From positions 1 through 64,000 of the forward strand of contig JBGUPJ010000008.1 in NCBI GenBank assembly GCA_045130235.1: a DNA stretch of 64,000 nt, in the 5' to 3' direction. This document shows positions 25,015-33,983 of the stretch, piece after piece. Position 1 is the first letter of the stretch. Each line of letters begins with the position of its first letter. Under the pieces are notes generated by a model. The model saw nothing but the letters and a program-made list of their open reading frames with translations. It made no database searches and had not been told where the DNA came from. The position numbers and the translations under genes were made by a program. The stretch comes from UBA1756 sp045130235 (lineage in GTDB: Bacteria; Bacteroidota; Bacteroidia; Bacteroidales; WCHB1-69).

Positions 25015-27600
25015 TTATGCTGCCGTCTTGTCATCTTTTCTCTTTCTCACGGCACGGTATATTCCCCATCCTGCTGCTCCTAAAATCGACAGGTAAATGA
25101 TGTATATGCAGGTCTTCTGCACTTTGCCCCACTTCTCCACCGTGTCGGGTCGGAATTCGAAACGGATGTGGTGCTTTCCGGCCGGCACGTTCATGGCGCG
25201 CAGGGTGTAGTTGGCACGGAAATGGTCGGCGGGCTCGCCGTCAATGTAGGCTTTCCATCCGTAGGGATAGTAGACTTCGGAGAAAACCACGGTGCCTTTT
25301 TGCTTTGCCGTGTAGTCGTATTCCACATAGTCGGGCGCATATTTTGTGAGTTGGATGGTAGCACTGCTGTCGTGGTGCGGACAGAAATCCTTTACGAAAT
25401 CCTTGAATTGCACATCCGTCACCAAAGTGTTGTGCAGGTTAATTGTATTGAGCGCATCCGATTCTTCGTTGGGGGTGTTGGTTACCACCACGGAATCCAC
25501 AAACCATGCGTTGCCGAAGGCGTTGGGGTTCTCCACCACCATCGGCTGCTCATTTCCCATCACCGCATATTTCATGTTCAGCATGTTGAGAACCGGATAG
25601 TCGGTGGTGTCGCTGAGGGGCAAAAACCATTTTTGGCCATCCAGAGTGCGCATGGATTTGAGCATGGGATTCGTTTCTTCTGAGATATGGGCATCAATCA
25701 GATCCTGGTAGCGACGCAGTTTGGCGGCGTGGTAACCTCCAATGGATTTGAAGCGGTAGGAGGTTCGGGAATCGTTGAACGGGCCATTCGGGTTGGTGAG
25801 GTTATAGACGCGGTAGCTTTTGTGGGTGGGGAAGCTTGGGTCACCCTTTTCACCTTCGCGTGCCATAATATCTGTCTCCCACGGCTGTTCAGCAAAATAA
25901 CCTTTATCCTGCTTGGCATTGACGAAGTTATCGTCATTGAAGAATTTGCGGTCGATAGACCACATATCTACTAATACCAATACGCCTAAAATGGTTACAA
26001 AGTAACCGAATTTGAGTTTTTCGGAGGCATAGAGCCAAACCAGTAGGGCACCTAACACTACGAACAGGAAAGAGCGTAAGGCGCTGGCACGGTAAATGGC
26101 GGCGCGTTCGGCTACAATGGCAGAAGAGAGCCATTCGGGCCAGTTGGCGAAAATGGCCTCGTCGCGTCCCCAGGTGAAGTTCATAAAGTAGCTGGCAAAC
26201 AGGGCGATAATGCAAAAACCAGCTGTTATGCCGGCGGCAATGTAGATGTTGCGAAGCATCTTCTTTGGGTCATAGGTGCCATCCGCTTTCCGATCCATGA
26301 TTTCTTTAAGTGCCAAAAATCCCAACAACGGGATGGTGATTTCAGCCACCACGAGGATGGACTCCACGGCTCGGAATTTGGTGTACATGGGGAAAAACTT
26401 GGCAAAGAGCTCGGTAAGCCACATGAAATTGGAACCCCATGATAGCATAATGGAGAAGAGTGTTGCTACTAATAGTGCCCACTTATACGGTCCTTTCACA
26501 ATCAACAACCCCAGAATAAAGAGAAAGCAGACAATGGCACCGACGTACACGGGGCCGGAGGTGCCTTCGTCGCCACCCCAGTAGGTGGGCATACCCTTAC
26601 AGTATTCTGCGGCCTGTTTTTTCGACATGCCGTTTTGTACCATTGCCTTGTAAACTTTGGAGTTCTTGCCCACATCGTATGCGGAGGCGTAACCGCGTGA
26701 TCCGGGGATGAGTAGGGTGGAGGTCTCCCCAATGCCGTAGCTGTATTGGGTCATATATTCGAGGTTCAGACCCTTGGCATCCGTTTCGGCATCAGACTTT
26801 GGAGTCTCTTCTTTTGCTAATTCAGAATGGCCGCCACGCATGGTTTCCTTGGCATATTCCCGATTGGCCATGATGGAAGCGGATTGCGCACCCACACCGA
26901 TACCAAAGGCAAGAACAAAAAATGCACAGCCTAAAAACAGGTCTTTCCATCGTTTCTCGATAATATGGGTGATGATTTCTGAAATAAACAGAACCCCAAG
27001 TAACATGAAGATGTAGTATGCCATTTGTGGGTGCGGGGTGATGGCAAATGAAGAATAGATGAGGGTTAGCAAGATACCTGCTATGTAGTGCTTGTGGAAA
27101 ATCAGGTAGAATCCTCCAACAATCACAGGAAGTGCAGCCAATGATATCGCTTTGGTCACATGTCCCGCTGGAATGATAAGGAAAAAATAGGAGGACATTG
27201 CAATGGCAATAGCTCCTACAATAGAAAGCCATTCATTCACTTTGAAAGATCTGAGCAGAATGAAGAATCCAAGGAAATAGGCTAAAAGAAGTCCAAGTGT
27301 TTCCGGAAAATACAGTTTGGAAACATTCCAAAAACTGACTTTGACAGAGGGGGTTGGGTAAGTGCCACCGCCCGTTTGATAGGCGGGCATCCCGCAAAAC
27401 ATGGAGCCTGTCCACCAACTATAGTTTCCTTCGTCATTGTATAGTTTTGTTTCATGTCGCATCCCCTGCCAGCTTTTGGTATCACCGGCATTGATGATTT
27501 TGCCGTCCAACATAGGAGAGGCATAGATGAGGGTGAGAATGATGAAAATAGCCAAAGCCGCCAAGTAGGGCAGGATTTTCTTGAAGATTTCTTTATTCAT
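25015..27600 (-). CDS. YfhO-family polytopic membrane protein
   Basis: 861 residues from MNKEIFKKILPYL; an extra 21 codons upstream would run into the promoter. It has a first membrane helix at about 8-30, an extracytoplasmic loop with GDTKSWQGMRHE and WTGSMFCGMPAYQTGG, about a dozen further helices and a large C-terminal periplasmic beta domain ending in a last helix before a basic tail (RAVRKRKDD). This is the YfhO (GT-C-like) organisation. Family members are linked to lipoteichoic acid or lipid-linked sugar glycosylation in Gram-positives; in Bacteroidota the substrate is not known. Confidence 0.85.
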   Translation of the reverse strand: MNKEIFKKILPYLAALAIFIILTLIYASPMLDGKIINAGDTKSWQGMRHETKLYNDEGNYSWWTGSMFCGMPAYQTGGGTYPTPSVKVSFWNVSKLYFPETLGLLLAYFLGFFILLRSFKVNEWLSIVGAIAIAMSSYFFLIIPAGHVTKAISLAALPVIVGGFYLIFHKHYIAGILLTLIYSSFAITPHPQMAYYIFMLLGVLFISEIITHIIEKRWKDLFLGCAFFVLAFGIGVGAQSASIMANREYAKETMRGGHSELAKEETPKSDAETDAKGLNLEYMTQYSYGIGETSTLLIPGSRGYASAYDVGKNSKVYKAMVQNGMSKKQAAEYCKGMPTYWGGDEGTSGPVYVGAIVCFLFILGLLIVKGPYKWALLVATLFSIMLSWGSNFMWLTELFAKFFPMYTKFRAVESILVVAEITIPLLGFLALKEIMDRKADGTYDPKKMLRNIYIAAGITAGFCIIALFASYFMNFTWGRDEAIFANWPEWLSSAIVAERAAIYRASALRSFLFVVLGALLVWLYASEKLKFGYFVTILGVLVLVDMWSIDRKFFNDDNFVNAKQDKGYFAEQPWETDIMAREGEKGDPSFPTHKSYRVYNLTNPNGPFNDSRTSYRFKSIGGYHAAKLRRYQDLIDAHISEETNPMLKSMRTLDGQKWFLPLSDTTDYPVLNMLNMKYAVMGNEQPMVVENPNAFGNAWFVDSVVVTNTPNEESDALNTINLHNTLVTDVQFKDFVKDFCPHHDSSATIQLTKYAPDYVEYDYTAKQKGTVVFSEVYYPYGWKAYIDGEPADHFRANYTLRAMNVPAGKHHIRFEFRPDTVEKWGKVQKTCIYIIYLSILGAAGWGIYRAVRKRKDDKTAA

Positions 27601-27633
27601 ATTCAGTGATTTATACTCTGATTTTTCAATTTG

Positions 27634-27641
27634 CAAATTTA
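27634..27641 (-). promoter_or_regulatory. -7 box for the yfhO-like gene
   Basis: The minus strand reads TAAATTTG followed by C about 34 bp before the ATG at 27600, giving this gene its own promoter downstream of era. Confidence 0.5.
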
Positions 27642-27690
27642 CCCAAAAATATTCAAACTGCAATCATTTCTTCTTTTTTGTGGATATTTA

Positions 27691-28593
27691 CTACCGCTCC
27701 GTAAATCCATATCCGAAACGGTTGATAATCGACTCGTTGTTGCGCCAGTCCTTCAGCACTTTCACCGACAGGTCAAGAAAGACATGCTGCCCGATGAAAT
27801 CCTCCAGTTCAGCCCGAGCATCCATGCCAAGCTTCTTGATGGCCTGCCCGCCCTTCCCGATGACGATGGCCTTCTGCGTCTCGCGCTCCACATACAGGGT
27901 CGCCATGATGCGCACCATGTCGTCGGATTCTTTGTACTCATCCACCACAACTTCCACACTATAAGGTATTTCCTTCTTGTAGTTCAACAATATCTTTTCG
28001 CGGATAATCTCCGAAACAAAGAAACGCATCGGACGGTCTGTGAGCTGGTCTTTCGGGAAATAGGGTTCGTGAACCGGCAGCTTCTCGGTGATTTTCGCCA
28101 GCAACTGGTCAATATTCTGCGACTGTAAAGCCGAAATCACCACGGATTCTGCTTGCGGCAAAATCTTTTTCCAAAACATTTCCGATTCCGCCACTTGCTC
28201 CGATGTGCATCTGTCTATTTTGTTGATTACTAAAATAATAGGAATATCAATTTTCTGAAGTTGCTGCATGATGTCCGCATCGTAGTGGGTCTCGCCGCAC
28301 TCCACCAAGTAGAGAATCACATCGGCGTCTTGCAGCGACTGGGTCACAAATTTCATCATCATCTCTTGCATCTTGTACGATGGGGTGAGAATGCCGGGCA
28401 GGTCGGAGTAGATGATCTGGTAGTTGTCGCCATCAACGATGCCCTTGATGCGGTGGCGGGTGGTCTGCGCTTTCGCCGTAATGATGGAAAGCTTTTCTCC
28501 GACCAGCTGGTTCATGAGGGTGCTTTTCCCCACATTGGGGTTGCCAATCAGGTTGACAAATCCGGCGCGATGTTCTGTTTGTGGTTCTGGCAT
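27691..28593 (-). CDS. era: GTPase Era
   Basis: 300 residues, the usual Era length. G1 is GNPNVGKST (18-26), G3 DLPG, G4 NKID, and the last ~100 residues form the KH domain (ATLYVERETQKAIVIGKGGQAIKKLG with the GxxG-type loop). Era binds the 3' end of 16S rRNA and helps assemble the 30S subunit. It follows the DAHP synthase gene by 10 bp on the same strand. Confidence 0.97.
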   Translation of the reverse strand: MPEPQTEHRAGFVNLIGNPNVGKSTLMNQLVGEKLSIITAKAQTTRHRIKGIVDGDNYQIIYSDLPGILTPSYKMQEMMMKFVTQSLQDADVILYLVECGETHYDADIMQQLQKIDIPIILVINKIDRCTSEQVAESEMFWKKILPQAESVVISALQSQNIDQLLAKITEKLPVHEPYFPKDQLTDRPMRFFVSEIIREKILLNYKKEIPYSVEVVVDEYKESDDMVRIMATLYVERETQKAIVIGKGGQAIKKLGMDARAELEDFIGQHVFLDLSVKVLKDWRNNESIINRFGYGFTER

Positions 28594-28603
28594 GATGTTG
28601 AAT

Positions 28604-29683
28604 TTATTTTTCGGGGACGCGATGTGCTGCGTCTCTACCTTGTCGTTTTAGGGAATATTGGTGTAAAATATCGAGGAATTGTTGCAGAAATTCCTGGTAT
28701 TCATTGTCTTGCAATGCCGCCTGCTCGTAATTCTTCACCACGCTGTTCCATTGGCTGGGCTGTACCAGCGGGATGTTGTGCTCCGCTTTGATGCGGGCAA
28801 TCTCTTCCACCAGCGACATTCGTTTGGCCAGCAGCTGACTGATTTGGGTGTCGATGTTGTGGATGAGGTTGCGTTGTTGCTGTAGCAGTTGGTCGGTATT
28901 GCTTTGTGAGGTTTTGAATGTCAGTGAGTTAAGAATGGAAGAAAGTTCTTCTGGGGTGATTTGCTGGTCGGCGTCGCTGAGGGCCTGTTCGGGGTGGCAG
29001 TGTGTTTCTACCATCAGTCCGTTGAAGCCGTAGTCGATGGCGATTTGGGCTATTTGGCGCAGGTATTGCTGCTGTCCGGAGATGTGGGAGGGGTCGCAGA
29101 GCAGGGGGATGTCGGGGCGTGCCACCCGGAAGGCGATGGGAATCTCCCAGAGGGGGGCGTTGCGCAGGGCGTTCTCGTGCTCCACGGCAAACCCGCGGTG
29201 GACGGCCATCACGCGGCTGGCCCCCGTCTTCTCGAACCGTTCCACATTACCGAGCCACAACTTGAGGTCGGGGATGGCGGGGTTCTTGACGAGGACGGTG
29301 CTGCCGGTTCCTTTCAAACTGTCGGCGAGCTCTTGTACGGCAAAGGGGTTCACAGCCGTGCGGGCACCCACCCAGAAGGCGTTGATGCCGTGCTGAAGGC
29401 AGCTTTCAACGTGCTGTGGCTGTGCTACTTCCACGCAGATGGGAAAGCCGTACCGGCGGCTAACTTCCTGTAGCCAGGGCAGCGCCTCCGCGCCAGCCCC
29501 GCAGAAGTCGGCTCCGCTGCTGCGCGGTTTCCAAACCCCTGCCCGGAAATAGGTGACGGGGCAGGGGAGCGCATCCGCCATGCGGTGAAGCCGCTCCGCC
29601 GTCTCCAACAGCTGCGCTTCGCTCTCCGCGGCACAGGGACCAGCAATCAAATACCGAAAAAGTCCTGCCCCGCTATTCGCCAT
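28604..29683 (-). CDS. Bifunctional DAHP synthase / chorismate mutase
   Basis: 359 residues from MANSGAGLFRYLIAGPCAAES; longer starts lie inside rfbB. Residues 1-255 are a KDO8P-synthase-like type I-beta DAHP synthase (IAGPCAAES, RAGVWKPRSS, VGART, VKNP, DPSHISG, VETHCHPEQALSD). Residues about 265-350 are an AroQ-type chorismate mutase (LIHNIDTQISQLLAKRMSLVEEIARIK). It makes the first intermediate of aromatic synthesis and prephenate. The start overlaps the rfbB stop by 11 bp, an odd partner. The last ten residues (RDAAHRVPEK) are encoded by a degenerate copy of the 28-bp palindrome, so the original C-terminus seems to have been replaced. Confidence 0.9.
   Translation of the reverse strand: MANSGAGLFRYLIAGPCAAESEAQLLETAERLHRMADALPCPVTYFRAGVWKPRSSGADFCGAGAEALPWLQEVSRRYGFPICVEVAQPQHVESCLQHGINAFWVGARTAVNPFAVQELADSLKGTGSTVLVKNPAIPDLKLWLGNVERFEKTGASRVMAVHRGFAVEHENALRNAPLWEIPIAFRVARPDIPLLCDPSHISGQQQYLRQIAQIAIDYGFNGLMVETHCHPEQALSDADQQITPEELSSILNSLTFKTSQSNTDQLLQQQRNLIHNIDTQISQLLAKRMSLVEEIARIKAEHNIPLVQPSQWNSVVKNYEQAALQDNEYQEFLQQFLDILHQYSLKRQGRDAAHRVPEK
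28616..28638 (-). repeat. Degenerate 28-bp-type palindrome at the 3' end of the DAHP synthase gene
   Basis: On the minus strand GTAGAGACGC is followed by a diverged centre and GCGTC, that is, one full arm and a shortened opposite arm of the GTAGAGACG/CGTCTCTAC family. It encodes the final residues of the upstream reading frame. Confidence 0.6.
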
Positions 29684-30722
29684 ACATCTTTCGGTAGTAA
29701 TCCTGATAGCTGCCCGAGGTGACGTTGTCGAGCCATTTTTCGTTGGCCAGGTACCAGTCAACGGTTTTTTCGAAGCCTTCCGCAAATTTGATGCTGGGCT
29801 CCCAACCCAATTCGGCGCGCAACTTGCTGGCATCTATGGCGTAACGCAGGTCGTGGCCGGCACGGTCGGTGACGTAGGTGATGAGCTGAAGGGAAGTGCC
29901 CTCCGGACGGCCTAACTTGCGGTCCATGATCTCAATTAACTTTTTGATGAGGTCGATGTTGCGCCACTCGTTGTTACCGCCGATGTTGTAGGTCTCGCCT
30001 GTTCTTCCTTTGTGGAAAATCAGGTCGATGGCGCGTGCGTGATCCACCACGTAGAGCCAGTCGCGCACGTTGATGCCTTTGCCGTAAACAGGCAGCGCCT
30101 TGTTGTGCTTTATATTATTGATAAACAGTGGAATGAGTTTTTCAGGAAACTGGTTGGGACCATAGTTGTTGGAGCAGTTGGAGATGACGGTCGGCAGGCC
30201 GTAGGTGTCGTGGTAGGCGCGCACAAAATGGTCGGAGCTGGCCTTGGCCGCTGAGTACGGACTGTGCGGCGAGTAGGGGGTGGTCTCTTTGAAGGAGCCG
30301 GTGTCTCCCAATGCCCCATACACCTCATCGGTGGAGATATGGTAGAAACGCTTGCCTTCGTAGTTGTCTTTCCAGATATTCTTGGCGGCGTTCAGCAGGT
30401 TCACGGTGCCCACCACGTTGGTGAAGATGAACTCCATGGGGTTGGCGATGGAGCGGTCCACATGCGACTCGGCGGCGAGGTGGATGACACCGTCGTAGCG
30501 CTCCTGCTCAAACAGGTGGGTGATGAACTCCGCATCCACGATGTCGCCCTTCACGAAACGGTAGTTAGGCTTCTGGTCAATGTCGGTCAGGTTTTCGAGA
30601 TTGCCTGCGTAGGTGAGCTTGTCGAGATTGTGGATTTCCACATCGGGGTATTGGTTGACAAAGAGTCTGACCACATGGGAGCCGATGAAGCCGGCACCGC
30701 CGGTAATGAGAATTTTTTTCAT
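29673..30722 (-). CDS. rfbB: dTDP-glucose 4,6-dehydratase
   Basis: 349 residues, extended SDR enzyme. GGAGFIGSHVV (7-17) binds NAD, STDEVYG carries the dehydratase Asp/Glu, and YSAAKASSDHFVRAYHDTYGL gives the YxxxK active site. It converts dTDP-glucose to the 4-keto-6-deoxy sugar on the way to dTDP-rhamnose. rfbA, rfbC and rfbD are not in this window, so they must lie elsewhere. Gene order with two glycosyltransferase genes upstream suggests a surface-glycan role. Confidence 0.95.
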   Translation of the reverse strand: MKKILITGGAGFIGSHVVRLFVNQYPDVEIHNLDKLTYAGNLENLTDIDQKPNYRFVKGDIVDAEFITHLFEQERYDGVIHLAAESHVDRSIANPMEFIFTNVVGTVNLLNAAKNIWKDNYEGKRFYHISTDEVYGALGDTGSFKETTPYSPHSPYSAAKASSDHFVRAYHDTYGLPTVISNCSNNYGPNQFPEKLIPLFINNIKHNKALPVYGKGINVRDWLYVVDHARAIDLIFHKGRTGETYNIGGNNEWRNIDLIKKLIEIMDRKLGRPEGTSLQLITYVTDRAGHDLRYAIDASKLRAELGWEPSIKFAEGFEKTVDWYLANEKWLDNVTSGSYQDYYRKMYGE

Positions 30723-30725
30723 AAT

Positions 30726-31673
30726 TTATTTCGATTTTTGAAATGGATTTTGAGATGTCAAATCATATTGAAAAGCGGATAATAGGAGTTGGAATCCGCA
30801 GATAAAGGTGAGCACGGCGATCATAATCGTGCCCAGAGGAGCGGCAACGCCTGCTGAGGCAAATTGTACCCATCGGATGATGCCGAAGATGAGTCCGAAG
30901 AGAAAGGAGAGACTTCCGGCCGCAAAATAGAGGGAGCCGAGGTTGAAATCATACACATAGTAACTCAACCATATTCTGCGCAACCATCGCAAACATAATT
31001 TAGGAGGGAATGTCAGCAGAGATTTCATCACCGACAAATTGGATTTTTCTTCCCCGTAAATCGCTGGCATAGAGATTTCTTTGATTTTTGCCCCTGTGTA
31101 GTAAAGCTCGCAAATCAACGAACTTTCAAAGAAGAAGCGGGGAGCAATCCAGCTCATATCCAGTCTTTGAAGCGTCTCTTTATTGATGGCGATAAATCCA
31201 TTGGTGGGATCGGAAATATGCCAGTATCCCGAGCCCACTTTCACTAAGAAGCTCATGCCAAAATTTCCAATTTTGCGGATGAGAGGCATTTTTCGCAGGG
31301 CCAATTTGTCATAGAAACGATTCCCCTTTACGAAGTCATAATCGTCATTCTCAATCATTTGCACCATTTCGTTAATGCGAGAGCTATCCATCTGCCCGTC
31401 GCCATCCAGCTTGATGGCGATGTCGCATCCTCGGCGCAAAGCTTCCTGAAAGCCAGCGACCATCGCACCGCCTACCCCCATGTTTTTCTCATTCCGAACA
31501 ACGGCGATTCGGCCATCTTGCTGCGCCAGTTGTTCCAGCACTTTCCCGGTTTCATCGGGCGAACAATCATCCACCAAAATGATTTCAGTTACACATTCGG
31601 GCAGCTCTTTCACCACCTTTTCAATGTGCGAAGCCACTTTATAACAAGGTATTACAACGGTTATCTTACTCAT
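30726..31673 (-). CDS. Family 2 glycosyltransferase, polyprenyl-phosphate sugar synthase type
   Basis: 315 residues. The GT-A domain (TVVIPCYKV, ILVDDCSPDETG, KLDGDGQMD with the metal-binding DxD-like DGDG) covers about 1-230, and two membrane helices (about 248-270 and 278-302) anchor the C-terminus. This is the layout of dolichyl/undecaprenyl-phosphate glycosyltransferases, which load a sugar onto the lipid carrier for GT-C enzymes. The next gene upstream encodes a likely GT-C enzyme, a fitting partner. Start codon is 3 bp from the neighbouring gene boundary. Confidence 0.88.
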   Translation of the reverse strand: MSKITVVIPCYKVASHIEKVVKELPECVTEIILVDDCSPDETGKVLEQLAQQDGRIAVVRNEKNMGVGGAMVAGFQEALRRGCDIAIKLDGDGQMDSSRINEMVQMIENDDYDFVKGNRFYDKLALRKMPLIRKIGNFGMSFLVKVGSGYWHISDPTNGFIAINKETLQRLDMSWIAPRFFFESSLICELYYTGAKIKEISMPAIYGEEKSNLSVMKSLLTFPPKLCLRWLRRIWLSYYVYDFNLGSLYFAAGSLSFLFGLIFGIIRWVQFASAGVAAPLGTIMIAVLTFICGFQLLLSAFQYDLTSQNPFQKSK

Positions 31674-31674
31674 C

Positions 31675-33069
31675 TCAACGGTCTCCTTTCATTGCTTTCT
31701 CATAATCGGGCAATTCTATATAATCCCAATAATCGGCTGGCTGTTTGGTCTTCCATAAGGTGTGAAAATAGGCTTTCTTTGTCATGCCTTCATAATGAAT
31801 GACTTCATTGTAATATTGTATGGTGTGAAAGACAGATTGAAACGACAGAAACAATACAATGGTATATACGGGAATGCGAATAGAATTGCGCTTTTCTGCT
31901 ATCCAAGCGATAAAGCCCGCAACGGGTACGGCTAAAAAAGCATAACTTTCTACAAATGAGCGCATCCCATAACTTCCGCCGTACCACCAGCACCACCAGG
32001 AAGAGATCACATAAACATTGATGACGAAGAAAATAATCAATGGCCAAAACAGTCCTCGTTGTTTTTTCCACAAAGCATAGAATCCCACCAAAGCAACCAG
32101 TAGCACAGGTGTATAAATAAATAGTCCTTTTCGGAAGCCGAACAGCACCTCTATGATTTTAGGTGAATTCCAAAAGAAACGCTCGGCTCCGTACGAATAG
32201 TAAATCCATTGTCCTGTGATTTCTTTCCAATACAACAATTGCGGAAGCATCACAAACCCTATCATCGCCACCACGATGAGAAAGTGGTACCAATGCTTCT
32301 CATACAGCTTGATTCTGTCTGGAATATCTTTCCAATTTTTTATTCCAAATAATAGAAAAACAAGTACCACCAATCCATTGGAGGGTCTCACCATAACAAT
32401 CAAGCCAAATACGAGTCCGATGAGCAAGGCTTTCCACCAAGATGCTTTTTCATACCATCTGTCTGTCAGATAGAGGAATGCAGCAAAAAGGAAGAAACTG
32501 TAACTGTGCGACATAGGGGCTTCGTAGGTGGCATACCAAAGCAGCGTCGTTGCCAGTCCCATGATGGCTAAGGTCACAGCTGCCACTTTGTCGCGATAAT
32601 ATCGTAAGAGGAATCGTTGCAGGACCAGTAGCCCTAGCCAGGCGAACAGTGCCCCGCTCAACAGGATGGCGATGGCGTATGGCTTTGAAAAACCATCCGC
32701 GGGATACCCCAAGGGCTCTGCTACGGCATTCGCAACTGCGAAAAATGGGGCATAAAAAATCGAAATGCCCAGCGTGGTTTTGATGACAAATTTGCCATTA
32801 TCTATATAATCGGGCCAATATTTATTGAAATAAGGATACTGGTCTTCCCATTCTGAAAAAGCGATGTCGCGGTCGATGAAGTAGGCCGGAAGGTAAGAAT
32901 AATAGGATTTCACATCCCAGTCGAATACCCTGTGGGGAGAAGAGAACTTATTGGGAGTCAGTGTGATAATAAGATAGATAAGGGCAATGAAGAGAAGCAC
33001 TCCCCAGCTAAAGAAATTTCTTTTGCTGGCATAATCTCCTTTGTGACTTTGGAATACCTCTTTCTCCAC
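31675..33069 (-). CDS. Polytopic GT-C-like membrane glycosyltransferase
   Basis: 464 residues with about ten to twelve hydrophobic helices. The first lumenal loop contains VFDWDVKSYYSYLPAYF, with the acidic pair expected for GT-C (GT39/GT83-like) enzymes that use polyprenyl-phosphate sugars. MVRPSNGLV and WWCWWYGGSYGMRSFVE are similar to segments of that superfamily. It probably transfers the sugar made by the following GT2 enzyme on the periplasmic face of the inner membrane. Substrate unknown. Confidence 0.7.
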   Translation of the reverse strand: MEKEVFQSHKGDYASKRNFFSWGVLLFIALIYLIITLTPNKFSSPHRVFDWDVKSYYSYLPAYFIDRDIAFSEWEDQYPYFNKYWPDYIDNGKFVIKTTLGISIFYAPFFAVANAVAEPLGYPADGFSKPYAIAILLSGALFAWLGLLVLQRFLLRYYRDKVAAVTLAIMGLATTLLWYATYEAPMSHSYSFFLFAAFLYLTDRWYEKASWWKALLIGLVFGLIVMVRPSNGLVVLVFLLFGIKNWKDIPDRIKLYEKHWYHFLIVVAMIGFVMLPQLLYWKEITGQWIYYSYGAERFFWNSPKIIEVLFGFRKGLFIYTPVLLVALVGFYALWKKQRGLFWPLIIFFVINVYVISSWWCWWYGGSYGMRSFVESYAFLAVPVAGFIAWIAEKRNSIRIPVYTIVLFLSFQSVFHTIQYYNEVIHYEGMTKKAYFHTLWKTKQPADYWDYIELPDYEKAMKGDR

Positions 33070-33093
33070 AGCTGGTCTTTAAGTTTGAAAACG

Positions 33094-33101
33094 CAAAAGT
33101 A
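33094..33101 (-). promoter_or_regulatory. -7 box for the minus-strand glycosyltransferase operon
   Basis: Minus strand TACTTTTG followed by CG, 25 bp before the ATG at 33069. It could drive the closely packed genes down to era. Confidence 0.6.
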
Positions 33102-33145
33102 CGCAAATTTTTTATCACGGTACGCTACAATTGTAAAAAATGTAG

Positions 33146-33153
33146 TATTTTTG
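33146..33153 (+). promoter_or_regulatory. -7 box for the ferredoxin gene
   Basis: TATTTTTG followed by CAG, 29 bp before the ferredoxin ATG. It is divergent from the glycosyltransferase promoter at 33094. Confidence 0.65.
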
Positions 33154-33181
33154 CAGCCGTAAACAATCAAATTATCAAACT

Positions 33182-33352
33182 ATGGCTTACAAAATTTCTG
33201 ATTCTTGCGTAGCATGTGGTACATGTGCTGGCGAATGCCCGGTCGGAGCTATTTCCGAAGGCGACATCTACAAAATCAATCCCGATGAATGCATCGAGTG
33301 TGGTGCTTGCGCTGCCGCTTGCCCGACAGGTGCTATCGCTCTTGACGAGTAG
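33182..33352 (+). CDS. 2[4Fe-4S] ferredoxin
   Basis: 56 residues, beginning MAYKISDSCVACGTC. Two classic CxxCxxCxxxCP clusters are present (residues 9-20 and 37-48: CVACGTCAGECP and CIECGACAAACP), so it is a clostridial-type ferredoxin carrying two [4Fe-4S] clusters. It would carry electrons for anaerobic enzymes such as pyruvate:ferredoxin oxidoreductase. It is monocistronic, with its own promoter and a strong terminator 20 bp after the stop, as expected for an abundant protein. Confidence 0.97.
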   Translation: MAYKISDSCVACGTCAGECPVGAISEGDIYKINPDECIECGACAAACPTGAIALDE

Positions 33353-33373
33353 TCGCTTGCTTGGCGAAAAGAA

Positions 33374-33410
33374 AAAAGAGGGGCTTCCATTGGAAGCCCC
33401 TCTTTTTTCT
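33374..33410. terminator. Strong bidirectional terminator after ferredoxin
   Basis: AAAAGAGGGGCTTCCA is followed by T and its full complement TGGAAGCCCCTCTTTT, then more T. The G+C-rich stem with A and T tails serves the ferredoxin gene and the convergent lipoprotein gene. Confidence 0.92.
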
Positions 33411-33427
33411 TTCTGCCATACCGGATC

Positions 33428-33898
33428 TTAATCGTGTTCTTCCGGCAGCTCGGCGAGGTCGTTCTCGTCATTTGTGACCACGTTTTCATCGGGACCGCTT
33501 GTGGTGGCCTTATTCCCGTTATCAATCACGTTGACAAGGTCTTTGACGCGGATTTTCCCATCGACTTGGATCACCTTGAAAATCACGGTCTTCACAATCA
33601 GCTGACCTCCATCTGAGGGGGTGAAAGAGATATCAGCAGTTACCTGGTCGCCCTCAATCTTGGCGATTTTGAACTCCTTGCCCGTAAAAGCTTCCTGTAA
33701 TTTCTGCTTTTTGTTAGCGTCGAGTTTGTCGTAGCCCTCCACAAATTCGGCGAGCGTTTTCTCTGTGGTGCCATTTTTCTTGAGGCTGCTGAACATGTTC
33801 TCTACACCTTTTTTGACATCATCTTCTTTTAACTGTTGCTGGCATGCGGCAAAAATCACCGCTAAAACAACCAGCGTCATCATTTTTATTGTTTTCAT
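33428..33898 (-). CDS. Putative lipoprotein of unknown function
   Basis: 156 residues. The N-terminus MKTIKMMTLVVLAVIFAAC is a lipoprotein signal with cleavage before C19. The mature part is helical then beta, with DKLDANKKQKLQEAF and VTADISFTPSDGGQLIVKTVIFKVIQVDGKIRVKDL, and ends in an acidic tail. I recognise no named family. It has its own promoter and converges on the ferredoxin terminator. Confidence 0.8.
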   Translation of the reverse strand: MKTIKMMTLVVLAVIFAACQQQLKEDDVKKGVENMFSSLKKNGTTEKTLAEFVEGYDKLDANKKQKLQEAFTGKEFKIAKIEGDQVTADISFTPSDGGQLIVKTVIFKVIQVDGKIRVKDLVNVIDNGNKATTSGPDENVVTNDENDLAELPEEHD

Positions 33899-33926
33899 AT
33901 TGAATAATTTTGGATTTCTATCGCTG

Positions 33927-33934
33927 CAAAGATA
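33927..33934 (-). promoter_or_regulatory. -7 box for the lipoprotein gene
   Basis: Minus strand TATCTTTG followed by CAG, 29 bp before the ATG at 33898. Confidence 0.6.
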
Positions 33935-33983
33935 CTATGAATTTTCTGACAGAGTAAGTCTTGTTTTGAAATTTTAAGATTTA

